Origin: Manduca sexta
Lineage: Eukaryota > Arthropoda > Insecta > Lepidoptera > Sphingidae
Direction: 5' to 3'
Assembly: GCF_014839805.1 (NCBI RefSeq)
Contig: NC_051124.1
Coordinates: 4,278,001-4,342,000 of the forward strand
DNA: 64,000 nt
The first letter of the stretch is position 1, and each line of letters opens with the position of its first letter. Shown piece by piece: positions 1-13,600 of the stretch. Position numbers and translations under genes: made by a program. The notes under the pieces are model-generated. The model was given only the letters and a program-made list of their open reading frames with translations. It did no database searches and was not told the origin of the DNA.

Positions 1-130
1 TTAGTCATGACGGTGTCAACTGTCAAAATTTGACGGTGGACTTAGGCCACCGCGGCGGGTTTTAACATCTTGTGTATGGTGGTTGCTACCCGGGCGGGTA
101 TAAAGTATATCCTACCACCAGCAACAAATG
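1..130. repeat. Interspersed repeat fragment, family C (second copy at 41.7 kb)
   Basis: Bases about 48-126 closely match 41707-41780. Both carry the run cttgtgta.ggtggttgct, then a 'ggata/gggta-taaa-tatat-ctacc' block and 'cagca'. The copy here abuts the acceptor of the first visible RECK exon, so it lies in a RECK intron. The element class is not recognised; it behaves as an old dispersed repeat. Confidence 0.6.
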
Positions 131-152
131 TTACTGAATGTCATGTGTGCAG

Positions 153-3100
153 GGGTACAGCAGCCTGCTGTGCGCGGCGGAGTGCTCGCGCGCGGTGTCG
201 CTGTGCGTGGAGTGGGGCGCGGGGGGTGGTGCGGGGGGCACGGACGCGGGCGCGTGGTCGCTGGCGCAGGACGCGCCGGTGTCCGCGCACGCGCTGTGCG
301 CCCGCCTCACGCCGCGCGACCCCGCCGCGCCCTGCGTCCAGCTGCAGGACTTCGTGTCGCCTAGTTAGTATGCGTTCACTCACGTCGTCTCTACCATTCA
401 TATGTGTTTCATTAGACTTGATTTGGATGTTGTGACTCGGGGTATTAGAGATATCATCCACAGCTAATTCAAATTACATTAACTTATGGAGATTCACTGA
501 TTTTATTGGTTTAACACTGATGGTATATGTTGGATATATTTTATGATAAGTATGCATGTTCTTTAAATTGCTCTCCACATCCTATTGAATTTACTTCGTC
601 GTGGCTAAAACCAGTTTGACAAAAGCTTTCTTCCGTTATTTTAGCCTATATCCATAACCTGCAGGTTCCGAGCCTCCCCTCCTGACTGCGAAGGAAGCGG
701 TGACGTCACCGTGCGCGGGGTCTCCGTGCAACGCGACGCAGGTGTGCGTCATCAACAGGAGCTGTCTGCGCGGCGGCGCCTGCGTGCGGTACCACTGCAT
801 TGACGGATGTCCCCTGGGTAAGCTGATTATCAACGTCATCTCCAACTATAATCATCGTCATCGTCATATCCTGATTGCTTGTTCATCCTATTTAATAAAT
901 TTAGCTTAACGAAGAATTTCAGACTGTACTGTTTATTGTCGTTGTAAATAAAAAAAAAACTACACTTGTGGCATATAAGCTGATCATAGAGCACTAAGTA
1001 TAATATTATTTCAACAATGTAATTACTTATGTATCACAAGTGAATAAATGATTGATTGGAAAAAAAGCATTCACAATTATAGTCACTTTTCTATCAGTAG
1101 CTTACACATCATGGCACACATACCTAACTAATCATTATTTAAATATAAAAAAGTATTATGATTATATTTAAATAATATATTTGTACAATATTAAAAATGC
1201 TTTGTAAACATACTTTGGTTTATAGGTGAAAGCAATTCGTATATTGTTCCTCACGGATCCTGGGTGCGGGTGCCTTTGGTGGACTCTTCCCAGAAACTGT
1301 GTTTCAAGATATGCAAATGTTCGAACAAAGCCTTGACCAAATGCCAGCCATTACCTTGCATTCCAGTTGAGAATTGCAATCTCCACGATACTGTTATATT
1401 GAATGGTAAGTTGATCCTCTCAGGATTTACTGCTGCTTCTGTCGGTTAAATATATCATCTGTCTTTTATTTACCTGATACGTACGTAATTAATGATTCAG
1501 TTGAAATTACTCAAATGGAAGGACTATCTTTATTATTGTAGCAATTTGTGTATGTACTTTGTTTCTTATCAAAAAATATTTCTTAATTCCTTGATTGTTA
1601 TTACTTTTATCAAAACACATCCTTTCATCAACTATTAAAAATTCTTTAGCTATTGAGCCATAGATTTTCAATTTTCATGTTTCCCATACTACCAACTAAG
1701 CAAATTTTTAAAGCCTCTTAGATGTAGGTTTCGAGGCTTAGATGTTGTATTTATTGTAGGTGATTCATTTACCAGTATTTTCTAGATGTCCTTATATTTA
1801 TAGTTCATAGGTTCATTTACCAGTATTTTCATTGTGCAGATATTTTTTAGGTGCGAAGTACTACATGGAGTGCAACGCCTGTGTGTGTCTGAGTGGCGAG
1901 CGCGTGTGCTCGCGGCGGGCGTGCGGCGCGGGTGTGGCGGGGGGCGCGGGGGGAGCGGGGGGCGCGGCGCGGCTGCTCACCGGCCTGCCCTGCAACTGTC
2001 CTCCCCACCACTTGCCCGTCAGGACGCCGCATAGACTCTTCCCTAACGCTTGTCTTGCTAAGTACGTGTCTTTACGGGATATCAGGACTTGTGGTTTGAA
2101 GTCTGATGGTTTGATTCATAATATCTTGCTGCGTCTGATATCAAATATTTTCGAAAGTTTTATGTTGATATTAGACATTCTGTTTAATTTATTTGGGCGA
2201 CTCCATATTGTCATTAACCATACTTATTTTTCTAAAGCTTACTTGTTGATGAATTATATATAATTTTTTTCTTGGACACAAAGCACACGACCCACCCACC
2301 ACTTCTTATGTTCTTTATATAATTTCTATAATATGTTTGTAGATGCGCGGGCGCGACGGACGCGGAGATCGAGTTCGGCGTGCGCGGCGCGTGCGCGAGT
2401 GCGACGTGTCCGCGGCGGCACGCGTGCCTCCCCGCGCACAACGTGTGTCTCTCGCGCCTGCAGACCTCCTGCCCGCAGCACGTTTGCGGTAAGACATTCT
2501 TACAACATGACCCGCTGAAGCAAATTCTTGTTTCGTCTTCCGTATAGTGTTAATTTGTTTCTTTAACGAATGTCACTTTAAACAGGAATTTTAAATAGTA
2601 GCTAAAGCTAATATAACTTCTACTAAGAAGGGAAGGAAAGGCCTTTTATGAGCGCAGTTTTTTTCAATATAACTTCATTTAAAATTAGTTTGCCAATCGC
2701 ATCGAAGATTTTAATCACAGATTGCATCTTGATTCATTTGTTGTTAACGTATTGTTTGTAGTGAACACAATGTCATGCAACACGCAGCCCGCGATGCCGG
2801 TGTGCGACACAGACGGACGCACGCACGCCAACCCGTGCCACCTCGTCATGAGCGGCAGGAAGCTCGCCTACTGGGGACAGTGTCTCGAAGGGTGCTCTAG
2901 TGTTAGTATCTAACCTGACTTTTTATCTTGGGTTAAACGAGGAACTGGATATTTAGGTGGTATATGTTAATTTTGTAAGAATCAATTGTAATCTTTGAGT
3001 AGTAAGGAACTGATTATTGCCTGTACGACTATAATTTATAATCTGTTATGTTTCTGACTCTACCATTCATAAACAAAACAGTCAAATCATCCCTGTGCAA

Positions 3101-3809
3101 ATTTAAAATACCTTGAAGAATGTATCTCCAGTAATATCTAAATACAATACACATTACATTAATTTGATTACAGACGGGTACAGTATGCGGCGTCAACGGC
3201 GTCACATACTCATCCGAGTGTGCCGCGTGGGCGGAGTACGTCAGCGTCGACTACACCGGGCCCTGTCTCGCGGTCGGACCCATCTCCGACGTCATGGAAC
3301 CGAAATGCGCCTTTGATAGAATCATATGCCCCCCACTGAAAAAGCCAAAGTGCCTCGGCTTCACAGCACCAGGGGCCTGCTGCCCTCGATGTGGTGGCGC
3401 TCTCAGGATCCTCTATTCTAAGAAACAGATCGATAGAGCGTTATATGGAATCAACATATCAGCATCAGTTATAAATCTGAACAATGTTCTAAAAGCTCTA
3501 GACAGACATGTCAAGATAGCTGAGTGTGCACTCAGAGGCTATTTAACTATAGAGACGGAGATTTTTGTAACAATCGAGTCTTTGTTACAAAACCCGACGG
3601 ATTTGCAAATGCAAATGTGCGTTTTAGAAGCTGAGAAGATAGCAGATCTGATTAACAGAGAAAGTGCGTTGATAACAAGTGATCTGGGACTTAGTGCTTT
3701 GTCGTACGCGTTGATTGTGCATTCAGAGCCAAGTAGAGGTGCGTTTGGTGCTAACTTATCAATATTAACAGTTGTGGTGTCGTATGTTAGTATATTTGTT
3801 CTGAGGTAG
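153..3809 (+). CDS. RECK: RECK, reversion-inducing cysteine-rich protein with Kazal motifs (3' part, seven exons)
   Basis: Exons: 153-363, 665-817, 1226-1405, 1851-2061, 2343-2488, 2762-2901, 3174-3809. All splice phases join cleanly and give 558 residues plus a stop; the 5' half lies outside the window. The order matches vertebrate RECK: a CAAEC..SLCVEW cysteine block, PCNATQVCVINR, a KICKC block, then three Kazal-type modules. Kazal 2 (PVCDTDGRTHANPC) and Kazal 3 (TVCGVNGVTYSSEC) keep their cysteines; Kazal 1 (exons 4-5) has Arg where the usual Val-Cys cysteine sits. After them come the conserved GACCPRCGGALRILYSK segment and a hydrophobic C-terminus (LSILTVVVSYVSIFVLR) expected of a GPI-anchor signal. 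RECK is known as a cell-surface regulator of metalloproteinases and, in vertebrates, a Wnt7 co-receptor. Exon 4 encodes a Gly/Ala-rich insert (about 1930-1975). The gene ends tail-to-tail with ARFGEF3. Confidence 0.9.
1763..1830. repeat. Short direct duplication just before RECK exon 4
   Basis: The 19-base string ttcatttaccagtattttc occurs at about 1764-1782 and again at about 1812-1830. The second copy lies about 20 bases before the exon 4 acceptor, so it forms part of the polypyrimidine/branch region. This is probably a small local duplication. Confidence 0.6.
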
Positions 3810-4101
3810 GATTTAAGACGATGTAGATAGTGGTGCTAGTTTTTGAACGAATACGTTGTTTAAGAAACATTGTTGATGTATGTTGTTTGCTTTATGAAAT
3901 TCAGAACAATGCTTTTTCTATGTGCAGCATGTTTCTTAAACAATGTAAGATATCATATCAACTTAGATGCTGTTAACAAAGTTGATATGCTTTTTTGTAA
4001 ATATTGTTGTTGTAAAAATGTAACACCAAATATTTTAGTGCCATTGTATGAGAATTACCAATAGAGATTATGCTTTGGTCTGCTTTAATGTTTTCGGGCA
4101 C

Positions 4102-4107
4102 AATAAA
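4102..4107 (+). terminator. Candidate RECK polyadenylation signal
   Basis: AATAAA, about 290 bases after the RECK stop. Further AATAAA hexamers at 4375-4380 and 4525-4530 are alternatives. The sequence does not show which one is used. Confidence 0.45.
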
Positions 4108-4549
4108 GAGCCTTGTATGTGAGTTCGCGGTGCCATTCTTGTAGATGTAACTGAGTGTAATATAGATGGGGAACAGACTGCCATAAGCATTTTTATGGAG
4201 ATTTATACAAAAGACATTTTTATATTGTAGTCTTTATGCCAAATGTGTATTACTATTTTGTTATTAATTGTTAAATGTTTAGTTACGGATTTTGTGACTG
4301 TGGCTTCGTTGGTGATGGTTATAAATACTTGTGAGATCATTAAGTTGAACCAAATGTAGGAATAGGAATGAAAAAATAAAATGTTAATCCAACTGAAGCG
4401 ATCCAAAGGAACGATCTCATCAGAGAACTGTAAAAACCAATGTACAGACACGAAATTCTAAAAGATTTACAATATGTATAGATTTAAGATGAATATATTT
4501 GTTTACGCTTAAAGAGATTATTAAAATAAAAACTTAAGTACAATACGAT

Positions 4550-4555
4550 TTTATT
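4550..4555 (-). terminator. Candidate ARFGEF3 polyadenylation signal
   Basis: TTTATT on the + strand is AATAAA on the gene's strand, about 70 bases after the ARFGEF3 stop. It lies 20 bases from RECK's most distal AATAAA (4525-4530), so the two transcripts may overlap at their 3' ends. Confidence 0.5.
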
Positions 4556-4624
4556 TTTCACGTAACACTGAACAAACGAGGAATATAACGTTACAATGTG
4601 AGTTTATATATCACAAATAATTGA

Positions 4625-7600
4625 TCACTTATAATTAAATTCTGATAAGTCTTTTTTGTCGAAAAATATATTGATTCTATCAAGCAGTTGAGGGTCGGTG
4701 ACTGTTTTGGCGAGTTGCACGAAACCACCCTGAAGCACCGGGTGGATCAGTTGGAAGCGATCGAGGGAAAATGTCAACACTAGTTCCAGATATGCAGTTA
4801 GTATGTTTTGGAAGCAGTTCCGTTGTACTTCAGTGTCCTGGAAAATTAAATTAACGACTTAGAAACAATCCTTCCTTCCGATTAAAATAAAACTTCCTTC
4901 CTTCCGATTAAAATAAAACTAATAGAATTCAGCAAAATATTAAATCCCTAACTATTGATTTGAGATCTAGATCGAGTAAGTTCTGAAGATATAAATGAGT
5001 ATGAAAATTCTTTTGTTAGGTGTAATAGTATTAGTAAATACTTACTTTACTTATGCTGACTGCTCTTTGCTGCTCTATTTCCGGCGGTACAGGCTGTGGT
5101 GGAATCAAAGGTTCAATGTTTTTAGGTTTCTCTTGTAGACCTCCATCACATATTGTAATGTTCACCTTTCGTCCATCTATTCGTTTTTCTATGGAGTCTG
5201 ATGTACTCAACTTCTGTTCCTTAATAGGACTCTCAGGGTGCTCAATAACATTAATAGTTTTGATTACTGGGCTTTCAGTTCTGTCCTTTATCTCTTTAGT
5301 AACTTCATTATCTGAAGATGCGCTAGCCTCGTCACCAGAGCCAACGTTATTGGCTGGACTGTCATTTTCAGCATGTACATCAACCTTTACTGTTGTTTGA
5401 CTGTTTGCTTTAAAGTCTGCGAAAGTAAATGGTTTTCTATTTGGCTTATCTATGTTTTCTTCATCTTTTTTATTTTCATTATCTTTACAATCAGCATTAT
5501 TTTCTCCAGACATAGCAGCTGTATTTTGAGCATAATATCTTTCATATTGATTAGAAGACGAGTCGCTGTCTATAGAACTGCACGACATTCGGTCTTTAAT
5601 TGTGTCTGGGTCGTCAAAATCAGACACGTTAATTAAATGTTTCACGTAACTGTTGCACAGTAGTTCCCAAGTATTTTTTAAGTCGAATATTTTGGTCACA
5701 AATTGGTCGTACTCAAGAGTCAAATTTAATGATGTAGTATAATTGTGTAAAATTATTGATATGTCTGTTGCCTTCAATTTAAATCTATGGACACCGCTGA
5801 AGAATATTTCCGTCAGAGCGATAATTTTGATTAGCCAGGACGATGTTGTTTGTTTGTACAAATTTGCAGCGTGGTCCAAATTTGATACTTTTTGTACCAA
5901 AAACTTTAGTCCTGGTCTCGTATCAAATTGCATTGCCCTTCTAAAAGACAATTCTAAACTTTTCAATAATAAGTCAACATTATCACAGCTCAAGAAGAAT
6001 TTGTAATTGCAAATATTTGCACCAGTTTTTAAACTCTCCAATAGAATACTGTTGATTCCGTGAAATACATCCGATGATGCTTGAATTAGAACGGTTGCGA
6101 TTATCTGAATTAATATTTGGTGTGCAAGTAATCCTACAACTAACCCTCTGTGGGGAATCCTGACAGTATACAACTCTGGATTCAGAGAATTGATAGACTC
6201 TTGTAAATAGATGAGGAAGATGTAGCTTCTGTCATCAATGAGCATTAAGTTTTGTGAAGAATTTTTAGATGTTGCTTTCGCGTGACTCTCTCCTTTTAGT
6301 TGTTCAGTTAGAAATACTTGTTGAGCCATCGCGTGAAGTCTCACGTTGTCATTCACTGAGCAATCACGGCGCGCTGCTACTTTAACGATAGCTAAATCGC
6401 CATAGAAGCTGTTGGAATTTTCTTTAAAAGCATACGTCAACTGTTTCAGTGGCGTCAAGCTGACATTGCACGCTCTATGCAGACTAGTGCAAACGACTTC
6501 CCACTGATTGTCGGTTAATAAATGCCCCGACGTCAATATTATATGTCGTATACACGATGCTCCCAGTCTGGCAATAGGTTCTTGCGGTTGCGCAATACAT
6601 TCCACTAAAATCAGCATAATTTGCTTCAATGCAAATGTCGCTTCAGTGCTTTCAAATGGTTCAATCTCTATTACTTCTCCTTTGTCAGTTGTAGTGGATC
6701 TTTCAACGTTTATTTGTTGTAAATGGTGCAAATACACCACAATGGTGTCTGTAGTTAAGCCGCAACATTGTTTGAAATTTGGCATCACACTATCCCAGTG
6801 CGTGTTCACGTTAGCTATCTGCCTCAGCCAATTTTGTACTGTAGGCAATAAAATATGATTTATACAGTGAAGGCCAAAATGAGTTCCAGGCACGTCTACT
6901 ATATTCCTTAGTAACTTAAACAGAGTTTCCATTGCCGCTGGTTGATTTTTCTTGGAACATACTACTGTGGCGGAAATCAGTCCCTCGATCAAAACGTACC
7001 AGACTTTCAGTATGTTACTTGGTTTGTCTAATTTCAACAGACAATTGTTCGTTGTATTAGATGGCGGTAGACTTGTGGAAAGTTTTTTGTAAGAAATTAA
7101 TTCTTCTTCGCAATGCTCATTGGTCACATATTTAGTAATATCTAAAGACGTGCTGGGTATTATAGGATCAACGACAGATAGTGGTAGATCTCCTTTAATT
7201 CTGTTTCCTGTGTTGAATATGGGGCATTTAGGCATATTGTACATCATAGTTAAAATATCTGCACAACTCTCCAAGTGATACAATGCCTCTCTACACATAT
7301 CAACTATGACCTTCTCCGATTTCTCCTCGCTTAGTGGAATAAATTTGCTATTCTTTGAGAATTTCAAACTGAGATTCGGTTTCGATTGCGTTGGAGTAGT
7401 TGTTTTTTTCGGTTTGACTTCAGTAGCTTGTACTTCTTCGTAATGTAAACCTTTAATATGACTCAGGAGACATAAAATGCAATCGAGTGCTGCATTAGCG
7501 AAGACCAAAGTATTATCGGTGCTGAGAAACACTTTGAAAATTTCTAGAATAGCAGAGTATTGATTAGCGTTGTTAGCAGCACGTAGAGTGTTAAACAATG

Positions 7601-10600
7601 GCCTCCATCCCGACCTGATTTCCATTCTGTTTGTTTCAACGAATTCACAGATGCAAGAAATAATTTGTTCCTGGAAATGGAAAATTGTACTTTAGAAGAT
7701 AAGTTAAGAGACACGGTCATAAAAGTTGAAATTCTTTTTTTTTACCTGAATGTCATCATCACAAAGCTCTAGACAAAGAAGGTTTTCGAAGGGTTTCAAC
7801 AGTGCTTCGTTGAAGTGGAAATGCGGTAATTCCACTTGCTGGTTCAGAAGTGCTGTGGCACAATCGTGGAGACATTGTATCGCTAGGCTTGAAATTTGTA
7901 TGTCCTTGTGACAGGCTGCCTATAAATAACGCAATAAAGACTGGATTATGGATCTAGCTAATTAGTGCTAGTGAAATCTTTACAATATTTTGTGTCATCA
8001 ATAATTATCAATATAGCCAAATCGTCGGTGTCAACAATAGACATACCTGCATAAAGTGCGGTCCTACAACGGTCCATATCGCCATGCGGTGCGCCAAGGG
8101 TCTCGCAGCCCTTAGACAGCGGAGTGCCACGTCCCCTCCCCGACAGAGGGCCCTGACTGCCTCGCCCCCTCCCCCCGCCCCGCGGTTATTACTTCCGCGA
8201 CGCCACCACGTCGCGTTGTTGTTCGCTATGTCTTGCTCCCATGATGAGAATAGCTGGTATGTATAAAAAAAGATTGCCCGGTTTAGATATAATTACTTTG
8301 ATAAGTTGCACTATTGAGAAAATGAACAGAGATAATCAGAGTTTGTTTATTGGACTTTTGTAATGCTTAACCACTTTTCGATGCATCAATCTAGCAGCGA
8401 AATGCATCCTTATTTAATCCAAGACAATGATATCCCAATTATGACCAACGTGTCAACTATGACCATGACTATGACCAACTTGAGAAATTGTTACAAAACC
8501 CATCCATTACCAGTCTATGCTGATGCGCCACCAGCCTCTGTAGAGCAGCTCGTAAAGTGGGTAGTGTGGTGGTGGCGGCGAGTCGTGTGAACAGTGTGTC
8601 GGCGGCGGCGGACAAGGCGCAGCACACTCGGGCCGCGCCCGAACCTGATATCACGTTACCACCCTGAAGTACATAACAGATTCGGATCACTACTTTGTAA
8701 ACAAATAATGTGGATAGGATTAAAAAGAAAATCAATGAGTTTTTTTTCTCAAGCCTCTTGGTTTCTAAATAGTTGAAATGACTTTGATGAAAGTTAAGTT
8801 GATGAAAATATGATGATGATGGTGTGACCCTAGCTGCGAGAACAAGTAATTACCGAAAAAGCCGAAAATAATATAGTTTTTCCTTACCTCTTGACGACAT
8901 GTTTCGACAATTTTAGCGACTGACATGTCATTATTCAGATGATTTTCAAGTACTGGTTGTAAAAAGTTGAAAACATCTACGCTGTAATGCAAGGACATAA
9001 GGATTATTTATAATATTTTGGTTTAATGGTACGATTCGAAATACCATGCCAAGAGGAAACAGCATTAATTGTTTCATTTTCTGTGTTATTTTGTAATCTC
9101 ATAGCATTTATTATTGGACTAGGGACTTGCTCAATCAGTTACTGACTAGTATATAAAATTAAAATGATAAAATTATATGTTTGTAGCGTATAACACCTGA
9201 TAGCCTAGTTGTGTGTGTTCAAAACCCAAGGGCACTCATCTCTTGACTTTTCTAACAAAATATGTGTGTATTCTTTGTGAATTGCTTGCTTTAACGGTGC
9301 CTGCATACCTGAGAAGTTCTCTATAGAAATTTTGAGAGTGAGTGAAGTCTACTAATCCGCACTAGGCCAGCATGGTGGACTAAGGCCTAAACAGTATCTA
9401 GACTGTCTATAGGGCTGATAGATTATGTATAACACAAGCAACTGCAAAACAAGAACACTTACCAAGTCTCATCATCCCTGCCATCCAGTCCTAATTTCGC
9501 ATCAGCCTGCAGTATCGACACTGTCTTGTTCCTGCCAGTCTGCATGGTGACTATCGGTGTAGCATTGTTACCCTGGTGTCCAAACAGAGCATGTTCGAAA
9601 CTCGACACGTACTGACACGCTGCGAATATGTGCTCCCAGCATTCGTGAGCTTTGGAACCAAGCTCTAGACCACCTAAAATTGAATTTGGCCATAGATTAA
9701 AAGCGATTTTAAATAATTTATCTTGTTAAGCAGTTGATAGGCACCTATGTCACTATATAGTAAATGATAAATAGCTTCAGGAGTATTATGGAAATTGTCG
9801 TTAAGATGAAGGTGAGAATTAAGAAGGGGGACGAATTGGAGATTTTGGGCACCGTGTCGATGGGTCCTATTATTTGTACATGCAGATTGATTTTTTAATT
9901 TTTAAGGGACAAACAGTTACACATTGAGAACTGTAGACAAATGAGTATAAGTTATTTCTAAAGATTACTAATAAAGCCGATCCCCATGAGAAGACGGTAA
10001 TCAATTTTACCTGTAATCAGTATATCCAGCGAGAGAGCATGCGTTGATAATATTTTGCCATTGGGTGGTTGCGATATAGCTGAGTTTGCTAATAAAGCCA
10101 GAATACTGCTGCATCGGTTTTGCAAACTTAAAGTGTTGCTCACTCTTGCTGCCTGGAATTACAAAGGTCTTCAAAATATTATGGAGACTAGAAGTTGAGT
10201 AAAATTTAGATCTCAGTCACCTGTCTGACGGTTTCCTAACAGATTTAAATGCCTGTAATCTTTTTGAGCCAAATTCTCGGATAATAAGTTAATGTAAGTT
10301 GAGTTTAGTCACAAATTTGATTGGACGTAAATAAGGAAGTGATAAGATTGAAATGCCTAATGACTGATGATATTTTTTGTCCTGGTTTGGCAACGTGAAA
10401 TTATACTGTAATAAGTAATCCAAAATATTATTTCAACTAATAAAAGACATTATGTTATATTACTTTTGGAAGAATAATGTCGGCCTTACTACGTTTACTC
10501 GAATGTACGACATCGAAATAAAAGTAATTAATGGTTTTATTCGTGATAATATGTATAACATTATGGAATATGCACTCCTGTTACGATTCATCATATGTAC

Positions 10601-13600
10601 GTTTCCAGGCAGTCACAAAATATTGCTAAGGACTTCTTAATCACCTTGTGCAGTCCCTCCAAGCACTGTATCGTGAGACCCTCCCACGCAATTCGTTTCC
10701 TTTTACCGAACGTATTGATCTTCTTCGATATGATGCCGTGCAACTTCTGCTTCTTGTTCCTGTAGCCTGTTAGTGGCACGCTCAATACTGTTACCATCGA
10801 ATCCCATATGCACGTAAGAATTCTGAAAAAAAAAAAAAAATAACGATGTCTTATCTTTACGAGAACTATTTTGATAGCATTTTTGTATAGCACAGTGTTT
10901 TACTAGTTATTTGAAAACCATATGTTATTATTTATTTATTGACACAATTATTTCGCATAAAGTTAGAGTTACGATGATTTTACTCAGCACGAGCAGTAGA
11001 AATGGTAAAGGTTTTAAACACTTACCTCCTTGCCCATCGTAAACTCGCCTGTTGTTGTGGCGAATCATTCGTGTTGTTGTACAACATTGAAACTTCCTTC
11101 AGTTTTTGCCAGTCAGACATCACGGGGCTTTGGTCTAACCCACCCAGATCTGAAAGTATACATATAGAATATATTATATCAGATATCTAATACAAGCCAA
11201 ATAACTTGAAATTTAATAAAATATAATGGAATGTAAGAAAATATTAAAAAAATATTCCAGAATTTAAAATGTTCCTGATACATTTTATAGTAATTTAGGC
11301 TGATCTTCACATATCTATTTTAATATACTTATACACAGAGAGGCGGCTTTAGGGGAACTGTTGGGCAACTAGTCGGGGCTTCAAGCGGTGCCTTGGACCT
11401 TTTTGAACGATTTTACCGACAAAACTGTTAAAACCAGAAACTGTTTTTGCTGCGGTCGGGACTTTGCGTCATTTAGGGCCGCCATTGCCTAATCATATGC
11501 ATACCTAATATATATCTAATCTATTGCTATAGTTCGGTTTGAATCTTTCTCATAATTACCTGACAACAAGTGGATTAGCGGATGATCAGATAGTGGAGCA
11601 TCCTTCAACAAGTCGTTCGCTAATATCTGTTGGTACAGCTCTCGGAGCCACGTCGCTGACAAGTACACCAGCACTCCACTACCTTGGACCTCCTCCACGA
11701 ACTCGTCTTCTGTCATTGATACTTGAACTTTCTGAAATAATATATGAGGTAAGTACATTACTTACATTTGGTCATGAAGGTGGCAGGTGTGCATATGAGA
11801 TTTCAGATCTAAAATTTATTTATTATGATATTATAATAGAGTTATTCAATTCAATTCAATTTTTAGATTGTGTATCCATCGTTGGCAGACGATGATTTTG
11901 CCAATGTCAAAGTTGAAAGTAGGTAAACTGAAGTATTATATCGACGGTTGAAGGCTAACTAACTTCAGCGACATGTTTTTTCAAAAAAATTTAACTAGTT
12001 TAAAAACCACAGAAAAAATACTGATTTTAAATATGTAACTTAGTGTCGCAAAAAAATGACGATTCAGTCATTTAGCCTTTCACCCGTCGATGTGAATAGT
12101 GTTTTCAAGAAGATGTAGACAGAAGTATACAGATTTTATTCAACGATTGATAGCAATAGTGCAAATAGATAAATCATCTTAAGATATCAACGAATCTCTT
12201 ACATTTACCGTAGGATCACTATAGTAATTAGTCCTCCTTTGCTTCAAAGTCAACAACAAGGCTTCGTAAGTGGCGAGGTAGACGCCATCAGCGTTCATGA
12301 TGCACGAGGTGGCGGGAGGCTGCGCCGCGTTGTGTTGGCAACACTTGGACGCGAACTCTTGCATCGCTTCGTCTACCTGGAGAGATGAAAGAGAAAAGGG
12401 TATGAGGATGATGAATTCTTTGTTTAAGTTAAATAATTAAATTGGTGACAATTGCTTAGTTTCCCACAAGGATTTACCGGTGTTACGATAGTTCCTATTT
12501 GCGTTCTTATAAACTTTGATATTATGAAAACACGTAGAGATATTATTTTTGTTAAAGAACCAAATTGTTATAATGAAGGGGATGATTAATTTTAAAATAA
12601 AATTAAAACGTGAGAAAAAGAAAGAAAAGGACATGAAGAGGTTATATTATCAAAATTAGAAATATATACTCAACTCATACTCGGACGTGTAAATGGTAAA
12701 TTTATAGAATGTTCGTATCGTAGACGACAAAGATAACTTTTGTGTAAAAATTGGCAATTCGGATCTGACGTCAACGTAATCCCAATTATGAGCAGCATAA
12801 ATACCTCTATACAAGTCCTGAGGTTCAGCAGTTTTGGTAGCAATGTGTTTTGTAAGGTTTTCACAAACTGCCTCGCGTTATGTCTCTCTAGGTCGACATT
12901 GCACTCTGTTATGGTACATCTGAAATGAACAAAACAACATAATATTGATTTATATGGATTTATTATTATGGATAAACCTATAGACATATATACAAATTCT
13001 GGTATTGTTGTAGCCAGTAAAAGTGTTTACTGTTGTATTATAAAAATGATCTTGATTTCTTTAAAATTTACTATACCATGGGTATAAGTTATAATTAGAT
13101 TTAAAGTAAGTTCTTACCTGCCAAGATTCAACGTCCTCGGCACAGCTTTGGTTTTGTCATTGAGTGTTATCTTGTTAGTATCATTACAAGTCGGGTTGCT
13201 GGCTCTGGTCGGTAGGAAGACATTATCAGCATCCGAATCTGCTTCACCATCGCTGCCGGAACTTATGTTTTCTGGTCCCGATGTGTCTAACGATGTTACA
13301 AGAATTTGTGCTTAGAACTTTTGCTGTTAGTAAATATGAACCTTGTTACGTAGTCATTAGTACATAAAATGCTTATATCTCAGAAGATTACTCCATATTC
13401 GATTCACTGATCACAATTTGCGTACCAACTCAGGAACCTATTTTGATATTTATGCTTTTATGTGTATTTTAGCTATATAAAATACTGTACACCTACCTGA
13501 AGAATCGTGTTCCTTTGGTTCATTACTTTGAAGTACAGCAACGACATCTCTGAAAAAGAACGTATTTTTATCATTGTTATATCAAAATCACCACCGTCCA

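Noticed and set aside
1893..2099. Out-of-frame Ala/Gly/Arg-rich ORFs over RECK exon 4 and around 180-360
   Set aside because: They are by-products of GC-rich coding exons; only the frame with conserved cysteines joins its neighbours in phase.
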